A stretch of 64,000 nucleotides of DNA, from positions 146,384,496 to 146,448,495 of the forward strand of contig NC_073691.1 in the NCBI RefSeq assembly GCF_029784155.1, given 5' to 3'. Source of the stretch: Uranotaenia lowii. Lineage: Eukaryota > Arthropoda > Insecta > Diptera > Culicidae. A model generated the notes under the pieces. The model was not told where the DNA came from, ran no database searches, and worked only from the letters and a program-made list of their open reading frames with translations. The translations under genes were made by a program, and so were the position numbers. Positions 53,562 through 63,587 of this stretch are shown here, one piece after another (within the stretch, counting starts at the first letter, position 1; every line of letters starts with the position of its first letter).

Positions 53562-55193
53562 TATTGCCTGTCTGTTATTGCCGCGGGTTGTCCCAAACAG
53601 ATCTTTCAGGCAAACTCAACAAAATACGCAATTGTGCGCGAGAAAGATAAAGTTTATCCACCCACCAGTCCCCCTTAGCTAAAGCTTACCGTTTCCTCCT
53701 GTGATATCGCCACCTCGGATCAATTCCCTTCGGCACTGCGAGCCGGTACACAAATACTCCTCCTTTCGGCTCGTTCAACCGAGCAACACTCTCGCTGGTG
53801 GTCGCGCCGCCGGGAGTTTACCTCCTAGGCACGCGAAAAGCAAGCGAAACTCCTTCGCCTCGTCTCACAGGAATTCAACAGCAACACAACATACGGCTGC
53901 TAATAACCGCAATTCGGCTCTGGCCGGAAACTGATGGTGGATCGCGCCGCCGGGATTGCTCCTGGGCGCGCGTCGGTTCTGCCAATATCCTTCTGGCTCG
54001 ATGCAGATCTGTGCGTGGCCGATGTTGGGGCCGAAACAAAACAACAACACTAACTCGCGCCGCCGGGAATAATCCTGGGCACGGGACAATTGAACTCCAC
54101 TCCTTTACTCTAGAACAGTGCTGACACTGTATGGCTACTCTGGCCGGAAACCACTGACACGTCGCGCTGCCGGGAATGATCCTGCGCGCGGGTTAACTGA
54201 GCCCAAATCCTTCGGCTCGTCAAGCAATTCTTGCTTGGCTCTTCTGGCCGGAAAATAATGTAAGATCGCGCTGCCGGGAATGATCCTAGGCGCGGAAATA
54301 TTTAACTACACTCTTTCGGTTCGTCAAGCAATTCTTGCTTGGCTCTTCTGGCCGGAAAATAATGTAAAATCGCGCTGCCGGGAATGATCCTAGGCGCGGA
54401 AATATTGAACTAAACTCCTTCGGTTCGCTTCAGCACAGTGCTGTCACTGTATGGCTACTCTTGCCGTAAACCACTGTCTCGTCGCGCTGCCGGGAATAAT
54501 CCTGCGCGCGGGTTAACTGAGCCCAATTCCTTTGGCTCGTCAAGCAATTCTTGCTTGGCTCTTCTGGCCGGAAAATAATGTAAGATCGCGCTGCCGGGAA
54601 TGATCCTAGGCGCGGAAATATTGAACTAAACTCCTTCGGTTCGCTTCAGCACAGTGCTGTCACTGTATGGCTACTCTTGCCGTAAACCACTGTCTCGTCG
54701 CGCTGCCGGGAATAATCCTGCGCGCGGGTTAACTGAGCCCAATTCCTTTGGCCCGATAAGTTTCGATGCGTAGCCGGTAGTGTGGCCGAAACACCGCACA
54801 ATACTAGTTCGCGCCGCCGGGAGTGCTCCTGGGCGCGTGTCTGTGCTACCAATCACTCTTGGCTCGGTGATTTCGATCCGGCTCTTGTGGCCAAAAAAAA
54901 GAACAAGAACTCCTTGGCACGGCTCGGGCTTATTGAAACCCCGTGAAACGGCCTTCTTTCGAAGGCTGTTTCCGGCACGCTCGTTTGCGGGGCAGTTCGG
55001 CCTGCTCCGGCACCTTTCGCTTCCCGTTTTTTCCTGATTTGGCTGCTTTCTTCGCGTGTCGGCTGCACTTTTCTCGTGCGCTTTTTTATTTTGACAGCTC
55101 TACACGAGCTCTTAGCACCAGGGTGTGTCCACTTACAATCAGTGGTGTGCTTTTGTGTGGGTTTTTGTAACCCAAAATTGAGTGCATGTAATA
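53562..55193 (-). repeat. 3' LTR, 1632 bp
   Basis: Runs, on the plus strand, from TATTGCCTGTCTG to GTGCATGTAATA. It contains about ten GC-rich boxes of the form TCGCGCTGCCGGGAATGATC...GGCGCG, about 60-120 bp apart. Compared with the 5' LTR it lacks one 35-bp segment that contains one such box. Confidence 0.92.
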
Positions 55194-56756
55194 CAATCCA
55201 CTTTTTACATTAAAATTTTGTGAATTTTTATGACAAATTCACAAAATTTTTAGGTTGCCGGTAATATCAGGAGAAGTCTTAGTTACTTAACTAATACACT
55301 GTCGACAAATCTTTCTGCTAACTTGCAGCCACGACGAGTGTTCATTTTTCTTCTAATTGCAAGGTGTTTGCAATGAACTTAGGCCTAATTCTTGAATCTC
55401 GAACGAAAGTTTCACTGATGTCAGTATGATCAATCAGCATTCCAGCTGTGTTCTGGAAGATTTCTTACTGCTAATTATATTTCTTCTCCTGATTATGGTT
55501 TGACTGTGGTGTGGTTGGATGGTTTGATATGGGCTATGGTTTGGTGGTTCTTGTTTGATGGCGGTTCTTGATTGTGGGGTTCTTAGGGAGAAGTTTCAAT
55601 AGTTAAAATGGTGCACTCTCGATAAATCCTTCTGCAATTTTGCAGCTACGATGAGTGTTTTGTTTTGTTTCAAAACTGCATAGCGCTTGCAGCTAAAATA
55701 GGGCTAATACTCAAACTAAAGTTTGACTGATTGTTATAAGTTTCAATCAGCTCTCCAGCTAAGTTCTGGAAGATATGCTTACTGCTAATAGTTACTTCTC
55801 CCTATTGAACTATTGACGTTAATTTGTAATATGGCATTATGGTTATTGCTTTAGATTTGGAAAGGTGGAACTTGTTGGTGGTGGATTTGTTGGTTCTTTT
55901 CTTAGATAATGGCGACTTATACTACAAACGAGGGCTTATTATTAAGGACATTATATGAATAGTTATAGTTTGACTTGGATTTTTTGATTTGTTTGACTTT
56001 TCTTTAGCGATATTGTAAGTTGACATCTTGACAGTTGTTTCTTGATATTCAATGCTGCAGGTATGGGTTTTTCTTGACAAATTGAACTTGTTTTTGTCAA
56101 TTGGTCATGTTCGGTTGCTGGGATTCTATCTTTCACGAATGGCGTGTTTTTGGCTTGAGTGTTGACTTTGGGCATAGTACGTTGACTGGTGTTTTCGTGC
56201 ATAGCTGTGAAGTGTGCCGATGCTTCGCGTTCAGTGAATTGTGGTTTTTCTTACCGCTGTGCGTATTTTGTGTTTTAGTGTTGCTAAATGTTGTTCGTTG
56301 ATCTTGTCGTCGTTCATAGCTGTGTTGATTGTTGATTTGTCATGTTTGATGAATGTGGTGTCCGCTGGGCGTGTTTTTATTCTGCTTGTTGGTTGACGTT
56401 TGTCTTCGGACATAGCCTTTTGTATTACCGATGTTTCTCGTTCGGTTGACGGGTTGTTGTTTTTCTTACCGCTGTGCGTATTTTGGTGTTCTGGTGGTGC
56501 TGACGTAGTTCGTTGATCTTGTCGTCGTTCATAGCTGTGTTGATTGTAGTTTTGTCATGATTGGTGAATGTAGTGTCCGCTTGGCGTATTTTTATTCTGT
56601 GTGTTGGTTGACGTTTGTCTTCGGACATAGCTTTTGTATTGCCGATGTTTCTCGTTCGGTGGACGGTTGTTGTTTTTCTTACCGCTGTGCGTGTTTTGGT
56701 GTTTTTTGTTGGTTGATGGTTATCTTCTTGCATAGCTCTATATTTGATGACTGTTT
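55194..56756 (-). repeat. Repeat-rich 3' region of the LTR retrotransposon
   Basis: Between the pol stop and the 3' LTR there is no env-like gene. A block of about 214 bp (marker TTACCGCTGTGCG at 56251, 56466 and 56679) is repeated about three times at 56200-56740. A second block of about 180 bp with TGCAGC(C/T)ACGA(C/T)GAGTGTT occurs twice (about 55314 and 55633). Frames on the minus strand in the 214-bp repeats would encode basic KIRTAVRKTTT/MSEDKRQPT peptides, but the frame changes between copies. A short purine run (AAAAAGTGGA on the minus strand) next to the LTR could be the polypurine tract. Confidence 0.75.
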
Positions 56757-59700
56757 CTAATTGGTTTTTATATCTTTTGCATGATATATGCCCTGGTGAT
56801 CACTGGACACGTCTTCTAGCCGGTAGTTGTTGGCGCCTATTCGCTCTCTGACGAAGCAAGGAATAAATTTGGGTCCCAACTTTTTTGTTTCCTGTTTAAG
56901 CTTCGACGACAGATGGAATGATCTTCTCCAGACTAGTTGGCCTACCTCACAACTCCTGGTGCGGGCTCGAAGGTCATACCTTGCTCTACTTTTTTCGTGA
57001 GCATCTTGTATTCGTTGTCTGACGAAGTCGTGCACCTTCGCTAATGCTTTGATACGATTTTCTTGCTGTTCTTGAGGATTCATGGAAGAGTTAAGACCTT
57101 GCAGCTTGTAGTTCTCGGTGAAGACGATCATTTCTCGACCATAGTTCGCGAAGTGTGGCGAGATTCCAGATACTTCGTGTTTCGCTGTGTTGATTGCGCA
57201 AACAATTTGTTGTAGATGTTCGTCCCACGCTCGATGGTCCTCGTCAATGAGTGCTCGAACACAGGTGATGAGCGTGCGGTTCACCCGCTCGGCGTTATTA
57301 CACATGGGCGTATAGTATGCAGTTTTCATGTGTTCTATCTTGTACCTACGAAGTAATGAGACGAATGCGATTGCTTTAAACTGTGATCCATTGTCAGTTA
57401 ATATAATTCGGGGTGTAGAAAATTTTAGAAAAACGTATTTTTCCAAGAAATTGATCATTTCCTGGGTTTCAGCGGATCTGAATGGTTGAGCAAGTACATA
57501 CTTGGTAAACCAGTCGACTATTACGAGGATTACAGTGTTTCCCTTTTTCGATCTCACCAGTGGGCCAACCCAATCTATTGATATCAACTCCCATGGTTGC
57601 GAAGCAGGTTTTAAACCTCCCATAGTTGGAGTTAAACATTCGTTCGGAGCTTTAACCGCCTTGCATACAGAACAGTTGCGAACATACTTTTTTACATCTA
57701 TCACCATGCGCGGCCAGTAGAACGATTTCTGGATCTTCTGTAGAGTGCGATCTACGCCTAAGTGTGCTGCAGTTGGTATGTCGTGATATTTCCTTAGAAT
57801 TTCCAATCTGGCTTCTTGAGGGATGACTTGCTTCCAGATGAAGGTTTTAGCGCCTACTACGTCCGTAGTGGAGCAGTGTTTGAACAGCTCATTTTGGATT
57901 ATACGAAAATTCGGGAATTTATCAGGATCTTCGGTAATACCTCTAGCTAAGTTCGAATACCATGAATCATTTGTAACTTCTACGGAATTAATTTCGATTC
58001 TGCTTAAGCAGTCCGGCACTTTGTTTAAAGCTCCTTTTCGATATTTTATGTCGAATTGAAATGCGTTGAGCCGCAGAATCCACCGAGACATCAGTGAAGA
58101 TGGATTTTTCATATTTCTTAGGTATTCGAGACTGGCGTGGTCACAAAAAACAGTGAATCGTGAGCCTTCGACATAGCCCCTGAATTTCTCAATACATCGT
58201 ATTACTGCCAGACATTCACGCTCAGTTGGTGAATATTTTCGTTCGGATGACGATAGTTTTTCAGAGTGATAGCATATTGGTTTTTCCGCTGCCTCTTCTC
58301 CTTGAGTCAGTACGCCTCCAATGGCTGTTTCGCTTGCGTCACATGCTATCTGGAATGGCTTTGCGTAGTCTGGTGTGGTGAGAACTGGTGCAGTTGTGAG
58401 ACACTGTTTCAAACGTTGGAATGCTAGTTCAGCAGCTTCACCCCATCGAAATTTTGTCTTCGCTTTTGTCAGTTCCGTCAGCGGCACAGCAATCTTGGCA
58501 AAGTTGTTGATGAAGCGCCTATACCAGCCCGCCATTCCTAGAAAACGTTGAACATCTTTTCGGTTTTTTGGTTGTGGGAAGTTTGTGATTGCGGAAGTTT
58601 TGTCAGGGTCTACATTCCAACCGTTCTCATCTAGGATATATCCTAAATATTTCAATTTGGGCAAACAGAAGCTTGATTTCTTTTTATTGATAGTGAATCC
58701 TGCGTTTCTTAACCGATATGCTACTTCTCTTAACAGGTGTGTGAATCTTTCGAAAGAATTAGCTGCGATGATAATATCATCTAGATAAGCGAAAACCTCG
58801 GGTTCCAGATCAATGAACAGGCTCGTCATGACTCTAGCAAGTGCTTGACTTGCGGTGCAAAGGCCGAATGGAACTACGCAATACTGGAAGTGACCTCGCT
58901 GTGGAATTGTGAATGCGGTTTTTGGTTTCGAGCTGTCTTCTAACGGTATCTGCCAAAAAGCTGCTTCTAGGTCGATTGATGCCAACCATTTACATCCACT
59001 GAGATTCTGCATTATGGCTGCTATTTGCGGAATGGGAAAAGCTTCAGGAACTACAATTTTGTTCAATCCTCTCGCGTCCAAACATAAGCGTATGGAGTTA
59101 TCTTTCTTGCGAACTGCTACTACTGGCGAGTTCCACGGACAGCAGAAGGCTTCTTCTATCACGCCCATTTTTAACATCCTGTCAACTTCTTTGTTTACAT
59201 CTTGTAGGATAAAACGAGACATTGTGTAAAACCGTTGCTTCACTGGCTTTGCTCCATTGGTGTCAATTGCGTGAGTGTACAGATGCGTTCTTCCTAGCTT
59301 GCCTGTCGATTCAGATGAAGGGAATTCTTCGACTGCTTCTTTCAACTGCTGTTTTTGTTGCTCAGATAGACTGTTTAGGCGAGCATTGTTTTCTTCAGAG
59401 ATGCTGTTCACTAGTAATTTCATTTGAAATTTGTTAAAGAAATCCATTCCCAGAATAAAACTATCAGGCAAATTTTCTAAACATATTACTGGCATTACGT
59501 GCCGCTTACCCTTGAGTTCTATCGGTAACATGACGTAGTGTGATATTTTGTGTTTTGTGTTGTCGGCCGTAAATATTGATCCTCGACCTGGAATTTTCTG
59601 AAGTTTGAGGGTTTCTGCTATTTCAGTTTTACTACCTCCTAGGAGTGAGCACATTGCTCCTGTGTCTAGCATTCCTTTCATTGGGATTCCTCTACATGTC

Positions 59701-60005
59701 ACATCAAGATACGGTCTATTGTCAAATGTGGAGATGTTGTGTACAGCTATGTTTGAATGTCCAAAGTTTTTTACTATAGATTCTGTGGGGTCGGTTTTTG
59801 TCTTGGGCAGCAAATTTGGACCCTCTAACAGTTGCCGCCTCTGGCGTTTCCCGGATGGTTGTGCATGAGATCTCTGGCCATCTGAATACAGTCGGTACAA
59901 TTCCTCACAGTGTATCCTTGTTTTCCGCATCGATAACAAAACAGGTGTGTTTTGGGGTATGGGCACGTTAGGAAGAAATGATCGTCTCTGCCACATTGCC
60001 AGCAT
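56757..60005 (-). CDS. Pol polyprotein of the LTR retrotransposon
   Basis: An open frame of 1082 codons overlaps the end of gag by 181 nt in the -1 frame, so translation probably needs a -1 frameshift. No textbook slippery heptamer was found. Domains in order: retropepsin-type protease with DTGA at 114-117; reverse transcriptase at about 250-450 with D345 and YLDD at 407-410; RNase H with D556 and D622; integrase with an HHCC zinc site (H741, H748, C778, C781) and catalytic D811, D871 and E906. The usual HPQ-type motif before the glutamate reads YYTPMCNNAE. All catalytic residues looked for are present and no stop interrupts the frame. Confidence 0.93.
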   Translation of the reverse strand: MLAMWQRRSFLPNVPIPQNTPVLLSMRKTRIHCEELYRLYSDGQRSHAQPSGKRQRRQLLEGPNLLPKTKTDPTESIVKNFGHSNIAVHNISTFDNRPYLDVTCRGIPMKGMLDTGAMCSLLGGSKTEIAETLKLQKIPGRGSIFTADNTKHKISHYVMLPIELKGKRHVMPVICLENLPDSFILGMDFFNKFQMKLLVNSISEENNARLNSLSEQQKQQLKEAVEEFPSSESTGKLGRTHLYTHAIDTNGAKPVKQRFYTMSRFILQDVNKEVDRMLKMGVIEEAFCCPWNSPVVAVRKKDNSIRLCLDARGLNKIVVPEAFPIPQIAAIMQNLSGCKWLASIDLEAAFWQIPLEDSSKPKTAFTIPQRGHFQYCVVPFGLCTASQALARVMTSLFIDLEPEVFAYLDDIIIAANSFERFTHLLREVAYRLRNAGFTINKKKSSFCLPKLKYLGYILDENGWNVDPDKTSAITNFPQPKNRKDVQRFLGMAGWYRRFINNFAKIAVPLTELTKAKTKFRWGEAAELAFQRLKQCLTTAPVLTTPDYAKPFQIACDASETAIGGVLTQGEEAAEKPICYHSEKLSSSERKYSPTERECLAVIRCIEKFRGYVEGSRFTVFCDHASLEYLRNMKNPSSLMSRWILRLNAFQFDIKYRKGALNKVPDCLSRIEINSVEVTNDSWYSNLARGITEDPDKFPNFRIIQNELFKHCSTTDVVGAKTFIWKQVIPQEARLEILRKYHDIPTAAHLGVDRTLQKIQKSFYWPRMVIDVKKYVRNCSVCKAVKAPNECLTPTMGGLKPASQPWELISIDWVGPLVRSKKGNTVILVIVDWFTKYVLAQPFRSAETQEMINFLEKYVFLKFSTPRIILTDNGSQFKAIAFVSLLRRYKIEHMKTAYYTPMCNNAERVNRTLITCVRALIDEDHRAWDEHLQQIVCAINTAKHEVSGISPHFANYGREMIVFTENYKLQGLNSSMNPQEQQENRIKALAKVHDFVRQRIQDAHEKSRARYDLRARTRSCEVGQLVWRRSFHLSSKLKQETKKLGPKFIPCFVRERIGANNYRLEDVSSDHQGIYHAKDIKTN

Positions 60006-61867
60006 CTCAACATTGATGTCGTGTTTGCTGTTGTTTGGCGATTCGGCATTCTTTGGTTTCGCCCTTGATTATCCACCTGAACTGCGTTGAAACTTGCTCC
60101 AATGAATTCGTTCCCGTATCTGGGTTCGGCAGTCTGCCCTTCCGTTGAAAGATCATAGTTCTGCATCGCTGGATTTAAACCTGCATTTGTGTTGCTATAC
60201 TGCTGTGACATATCCGGCACGTTCTGCTGAACTAATGGCGAATTCCATTGGGGTGTGTTTTCGGTTTCGATTGCGTTAATCCCTTGCTGTGTTGTTGGCC
60301 TGTTGTCCCTTTGTAGCTGTGGTCTTAACTGCCTGTAAACATTTGCACGTCCGAGCTCTTGTGGTCGATGTGAATTGCCTGCGAAGCTACTGCCATTAAT
60401 GTTTGCTTCATCCACCTCTTCGCAAACTTTAATTAAGCTGGCTAGCGATGATACTTGCGCGGCAATCGATACTAATCGGAAGTGTTGATTTAAATTTGTT
60501 CTCATAATGTGGAACTGGTCCATCTCCGAAAATGGAGGATCAGCTGCGCCGAACATTAACGTCAACTCCCAATGAAAAGTCTCAAATGATTCATTGGGTT
60601 TTTGTACTCTGCAGTAGACTTGTTTTCTTATCCACTGTGCAAAGTCTCTAGGAATAAATTGTTGTTTTATTCTTGTTTTAAATTCATCCCAAGAGATGTA
60701 CGCATTGCATGCTAAACAGAACCAGTCTAAGGCTTTTCCAACCAGAAGAAATTTTATTTGTGACATCAATTCGTCACCATTCATGTCGTCGGTCATTGCA
60801 AATTTTTCTACTTTCTTGATGAACACGATCAGGTCTAGCGGACTTCCTTTTCCGTCGTATTTGAAAGGCCATGCGTGAATTGGTTTTCCTCTTGGTCCTC
60901 TCTGGTGCCTGTTCTGCTCTCTCAGAATCGACAGCAGTACTTCGTCGCGAAGCTCCTGAGACATTTCGTTGTTCTGGTTGTCTCGATGCACTCCTCGATC
61001 GCGCTGTGAATTTCCACGTTCAGGAAGATGATGCACTTGTTGCATTCCCGATTGCTGAAGAGCTGCATTAATGTTTTGTTGAGGTGCTTGATGAATTTGA
61101 GCTGCTTGTTGTGGTTGCGAGATAGGTAACTGCCTAAGCCTCTCCAAAATCTCTTCCAACAGTCCAAGTTGATTCCTTTTATTAGATTCGACGTCGTTCC
61201 TTGTTCCGGTGTTGTTCTGGCCCTGGTTGCCTTCCCTCGTGTTGTTGCTGGCTTTGGGAATGGCTCCAGTTCGTTGCATGGTTTCTGATTGACGGCTTAA
61301 ATTGACCGGATTTGTCGATGGTACAGATGCACCCCTGGTTCGTCGATCGTTCAACCTCAGTTCCTCTTCGTCGAATCCTCTAAATGGGCTGGAGGTTCTC
61401 GGCATCCTGTCCAAAACCGTTAGATTTGATGCTGCCTCTAGCTGAATATTGTCTACTCTACCTGCATCCTCATTCGATGTCAACGCTGCATTTAACTGTT
61501 TCACTTCACTCATCAGTTGCACTAACAATTCACTTCGCGGTTGATCTTTCGGAATAAGATCTAATCTGTTACGGTAATGCTCAAGACGCGAGAATAGTTG
61601 TCGTTTAGCATTCGTATCATTTTCATTGACAGCTTTACGCACGTTTGTTTTTATCGCTTCTAAATTAGTCAAACATAAATTGAGATTATCTTCAATGTTC
61701 ATCACGTGTGTTGAGGATCTAGCATAAGAATTTGCTTTTTTCTCCTCCGTGATCAAATTTCGCAACGCGCTAAGTTTCGTTCTGCGATTACTAAAACCAA
61801 GATCAAATTTATTTCTGAGTCGAAGCTCGTAGTCAATTTCCTCATCATTCAAGTCAATAATGTCCAT
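59825..61867 (-). CDS. Gag polyprotein of the LTR retrotransposon
   Basis: About 680 aa from the ATG at 61867, 38 bp after the primer-binding site. The open frame extends upstream into the LTR but that part is not expected to be translated. The middle is Gln/Asn/Arg-rich. A capsid-like segment (..GRPRGKPIHAWPFKYDG..LDLIVFIKKVEKF..) follows. The C-terminus has two zinc knuckles: CWQCGRDDHFFLTC, which is a canonical CCHC, and CYRCGKQGYTVRNC, where Tyr stands in the His position. Gag packages the element RNA into cytoplasmic particles. Confidence 0.9.
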   Translation of the reverse strand: MDIIDLNDEEIDYELRLRNKFDLGFSNRRTKLSALRNLITEEKKANSYARSSTHVMNIEDNLNLCLTNLEAIKTNVRKAVNENDTNAKRQLFSRLEHYRNRLDLIPKDQPRSELLVQLMSEVKQLNAALTSNEDAGRVDNIQLEAASNLTVLDRMPRTSSPFRGFDEEELRLNDRRTRGASVPSTNPVNLSRQSETMQRTGAIPKASNNTREGNQGQNNTGTRNDVESNKRNQLGLLEEILERLRQLPISQPQQAAQIHQAPQQNINAALQQSGMQQVHHLPERGNSQRDRGVHRDNQNNEMSQELRDEVLLSILREQNRHQRGPRGKPIHAWPFKYDGKGSPLDLIVFIKKVEKFAMTDDMNGDELMSQIKFLLVGKALDWFCLACNAYISWDEFKTRIKQQFIPRDFAQWIRKQVYCRVQKPNESFETFHWELTLMFGAADPPFSEMDQFHIMRTNLNQHFRLVSIAAQVSSLASLIKVCEEVDEANINGSSFAGNSHRPQELGRANVYRQLRPQLQRDNRPTTQQGINAIETENTPQWNSPLVQQNVPDMSQQYSNTNAGLNPAMQNYDLSTEGQTAEPRYGNEFIGASFNAVQVDNQGRNQRMPNRQTTANTTSMLRCWQCGRDDHFFLTCPYPKTHLFCYRCGKQGYTVRNCTDCIQMARDLMHNHPGNARGGNC

Positions 61868-61904
61868 TTTTAATTCTTGTAGTATCTTAAAAGGTTCTAT
61901 TAAA

Positions 61905-61915
61905 TTCGGGCGCCA
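61905..61915 (-). other. Primer-binding site of the LTR retrotransposon
   Basis: On the minus strand TGGCGCCCGAA starts one base after the 5' LTR. It is complementary to the 3' end of a tRNA-Lys of the ...TTCGGGCGCCA type. Pairing beyond 11 nt is not seen. Confidence 0.75.
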
Positions 61916-61916
61916 A

Positions 61917-63583
61917 TATTGCCTGTCTGTTATTGCCGCGGGTTGTCCCAAACAGATCTTTCAGGCAAACTCAACAAAATACGCAATTGTGCGCGAGAAA
62001 GATAAAGTTTATCCACCCACCAGTCCCCCTTAGCTAAAGCTTACCGTTTCCTCCTGTGATATCGCCACCTCGGATCAATTCCCTTCGGCACTGCGAGCCG
62101 GTACACAAATACTCCTCCTTTCGGCTCGTTCAACCGAGCAACACTCTCGCTGGTGGTCGCGCCGCCGGGAGTTTACCTCCTAGGCACGCGAAAAGCAAGC
62201 GAAACTCCTTCGCCTCGTCTCACAGGAATTCAACAGCAACACAACATACGGCTGCTAATAACCGCAATTCGGCTCTGGCCGGAAACTGATGGTGGATCGC
62301 GCCGCCGGGATTGCTCCTGGGCGCGCGTCGGTTCTGCCAATATCCTTCTGGCTCGATGCAGATCTGTGCGTGGCCGATGTTGGGGCCGAAACAAAACAAC
62401 AACACTAACTCGCGCCGCCGGGAATAATCCTGGGCACGGGACAATTGAACTCCACTCCTTTACTCTAGAACAGTGCTGACACTGTATGGCTACTCTGGCC
62501 GGAAACCACTGACACGTCGCGCTGCCGGGAATGATCCTGCGCGCGGGTTAACTGAGCCCAAATCCTTCGGCTCGTCAAGCAATTCTTGCTTGGCTCTTCT
62601 GGCCGGAAAATAATGTAAGATCGCGCTGCCGGGAATGATCCTAGGCGCGGAAATATTTAACTACACTCTTTCGGTTCGTCAAGCAATTCTTGCTTGGCTC
62701 TTCTGGCCGGAAAATAATGTAAAATCGCGCTGCCGGGAATGATCCTAGGCGCGGAAATATTGAACTAAACTCCTTCGGTTCGCTTCAGCACAGTGCTGTC
62801 ACTGTATGGCTACTCTTGCCGTAAACCACTGTCTCGTCGCGCTGCCGGGAATAATCCTGCGCGCGGGTTAACTGAGCCCAATTCCTTTGGCTCGTCAAGC
62901 AATTCTTGCTTGGCTCTTCTGGCCGGAAAATAATGTAAGATCGCGCTGCCGGGAATGATCCTAGGCGCGGAAATATTGAACTAAACTCCTTCGGTTCGCT
63001 TCAGCACAGTGCTGTCACTGTATGGCTACTCTTGCCGTAAACCACTGTCTCGTCGCGCTGCCGGGAATAATCCTGCGCGCGGGTTAACTGAGCCCAATTC
63101 CTTTGGCCCGATAAGTTTCGATGCGTAGCCGGTAGTGTGGCCGAAACACCGCACAATACTAGTTCGCGCCGCCGGGAGTGCTCCTGGGCGCGTGTCTGTG
63201 CTACCAATCACTCTTGGCTCGGTGATTTCGATCCGGCTCTTGTGGCCAAAAAAAAGAACAGCAATGAGTCGCGCTGCCGGGAGCGATTCTAGGCGCGAAC
63301 TCCTTGGCACGGCTCGGGCTTATTGAAACCCCGTGAAACGGCCTTCTTTCGAAGGCTGTTTCCGGCACGCTCGTTTGCGGGGCAGTTCGGCCTGCTCCGG
63401 CACCTTTCGCTTCCCGTTTTTTCCTGATTTGGCTGCTTTCTTCGCGTGTCGGCTGCACTTTTCTCGTGCGCTTTTTTATTTTGACAGCTCTACACGAGCT
63501 CTTAGCACCAGGGTGTGTCCACTTACAATCAGTGGTGTGCTTTTGTGTGGGTTTTTGTAACCCAAAATTGAGTGCATGTAATA
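61917..63583 (-). repeat. 5' LTR, 1667 bp
   Basis: Matches the 3' LTR in offset throughout (shift 8355 bp) except for an extra 35 bp near 63259-63295. On the minus strand it should contain the promoter and polyadenylation signal. I did not find an unambiguous TATA box. The short plus-strand frames in it are duplicated in both LTRs and are not genes. Confidence 0.92.
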
Positions 63584-63587
63584 AGCT

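Larger units (their letters stand above)
53562..63583 (-). mobile_element. Complete Ty3/gypsy-type LTR retrotransposon, 10.0 kb
   Basis: Two LTRs flank gag and pol on the minus strand. The outer flanks carry the 4-bp duplication AGCT (53558-53561 and 63584-63587). Order from the 5' end: LTR, Lys-type primer-binding site, gag, overlapping pol with protease, reverse transcriptase, RNase H and integrase, a repeat-rich 3' region without an env-like gene, then LTR. The protease-RT-RNase H-integrase order defines the Ty3/gypsy class. Near-identity of the LTRs (one 35-bp indel seen) and long open frames point to a recent insertion that may be intact. Confidence 0.93.

Noticed and set aside
53701..55170. 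Several 60-110-codon frames
   Set aside because: They lie in the LTR, recur identically in the other LTR, and are made of the repeated CG-rich boxes.
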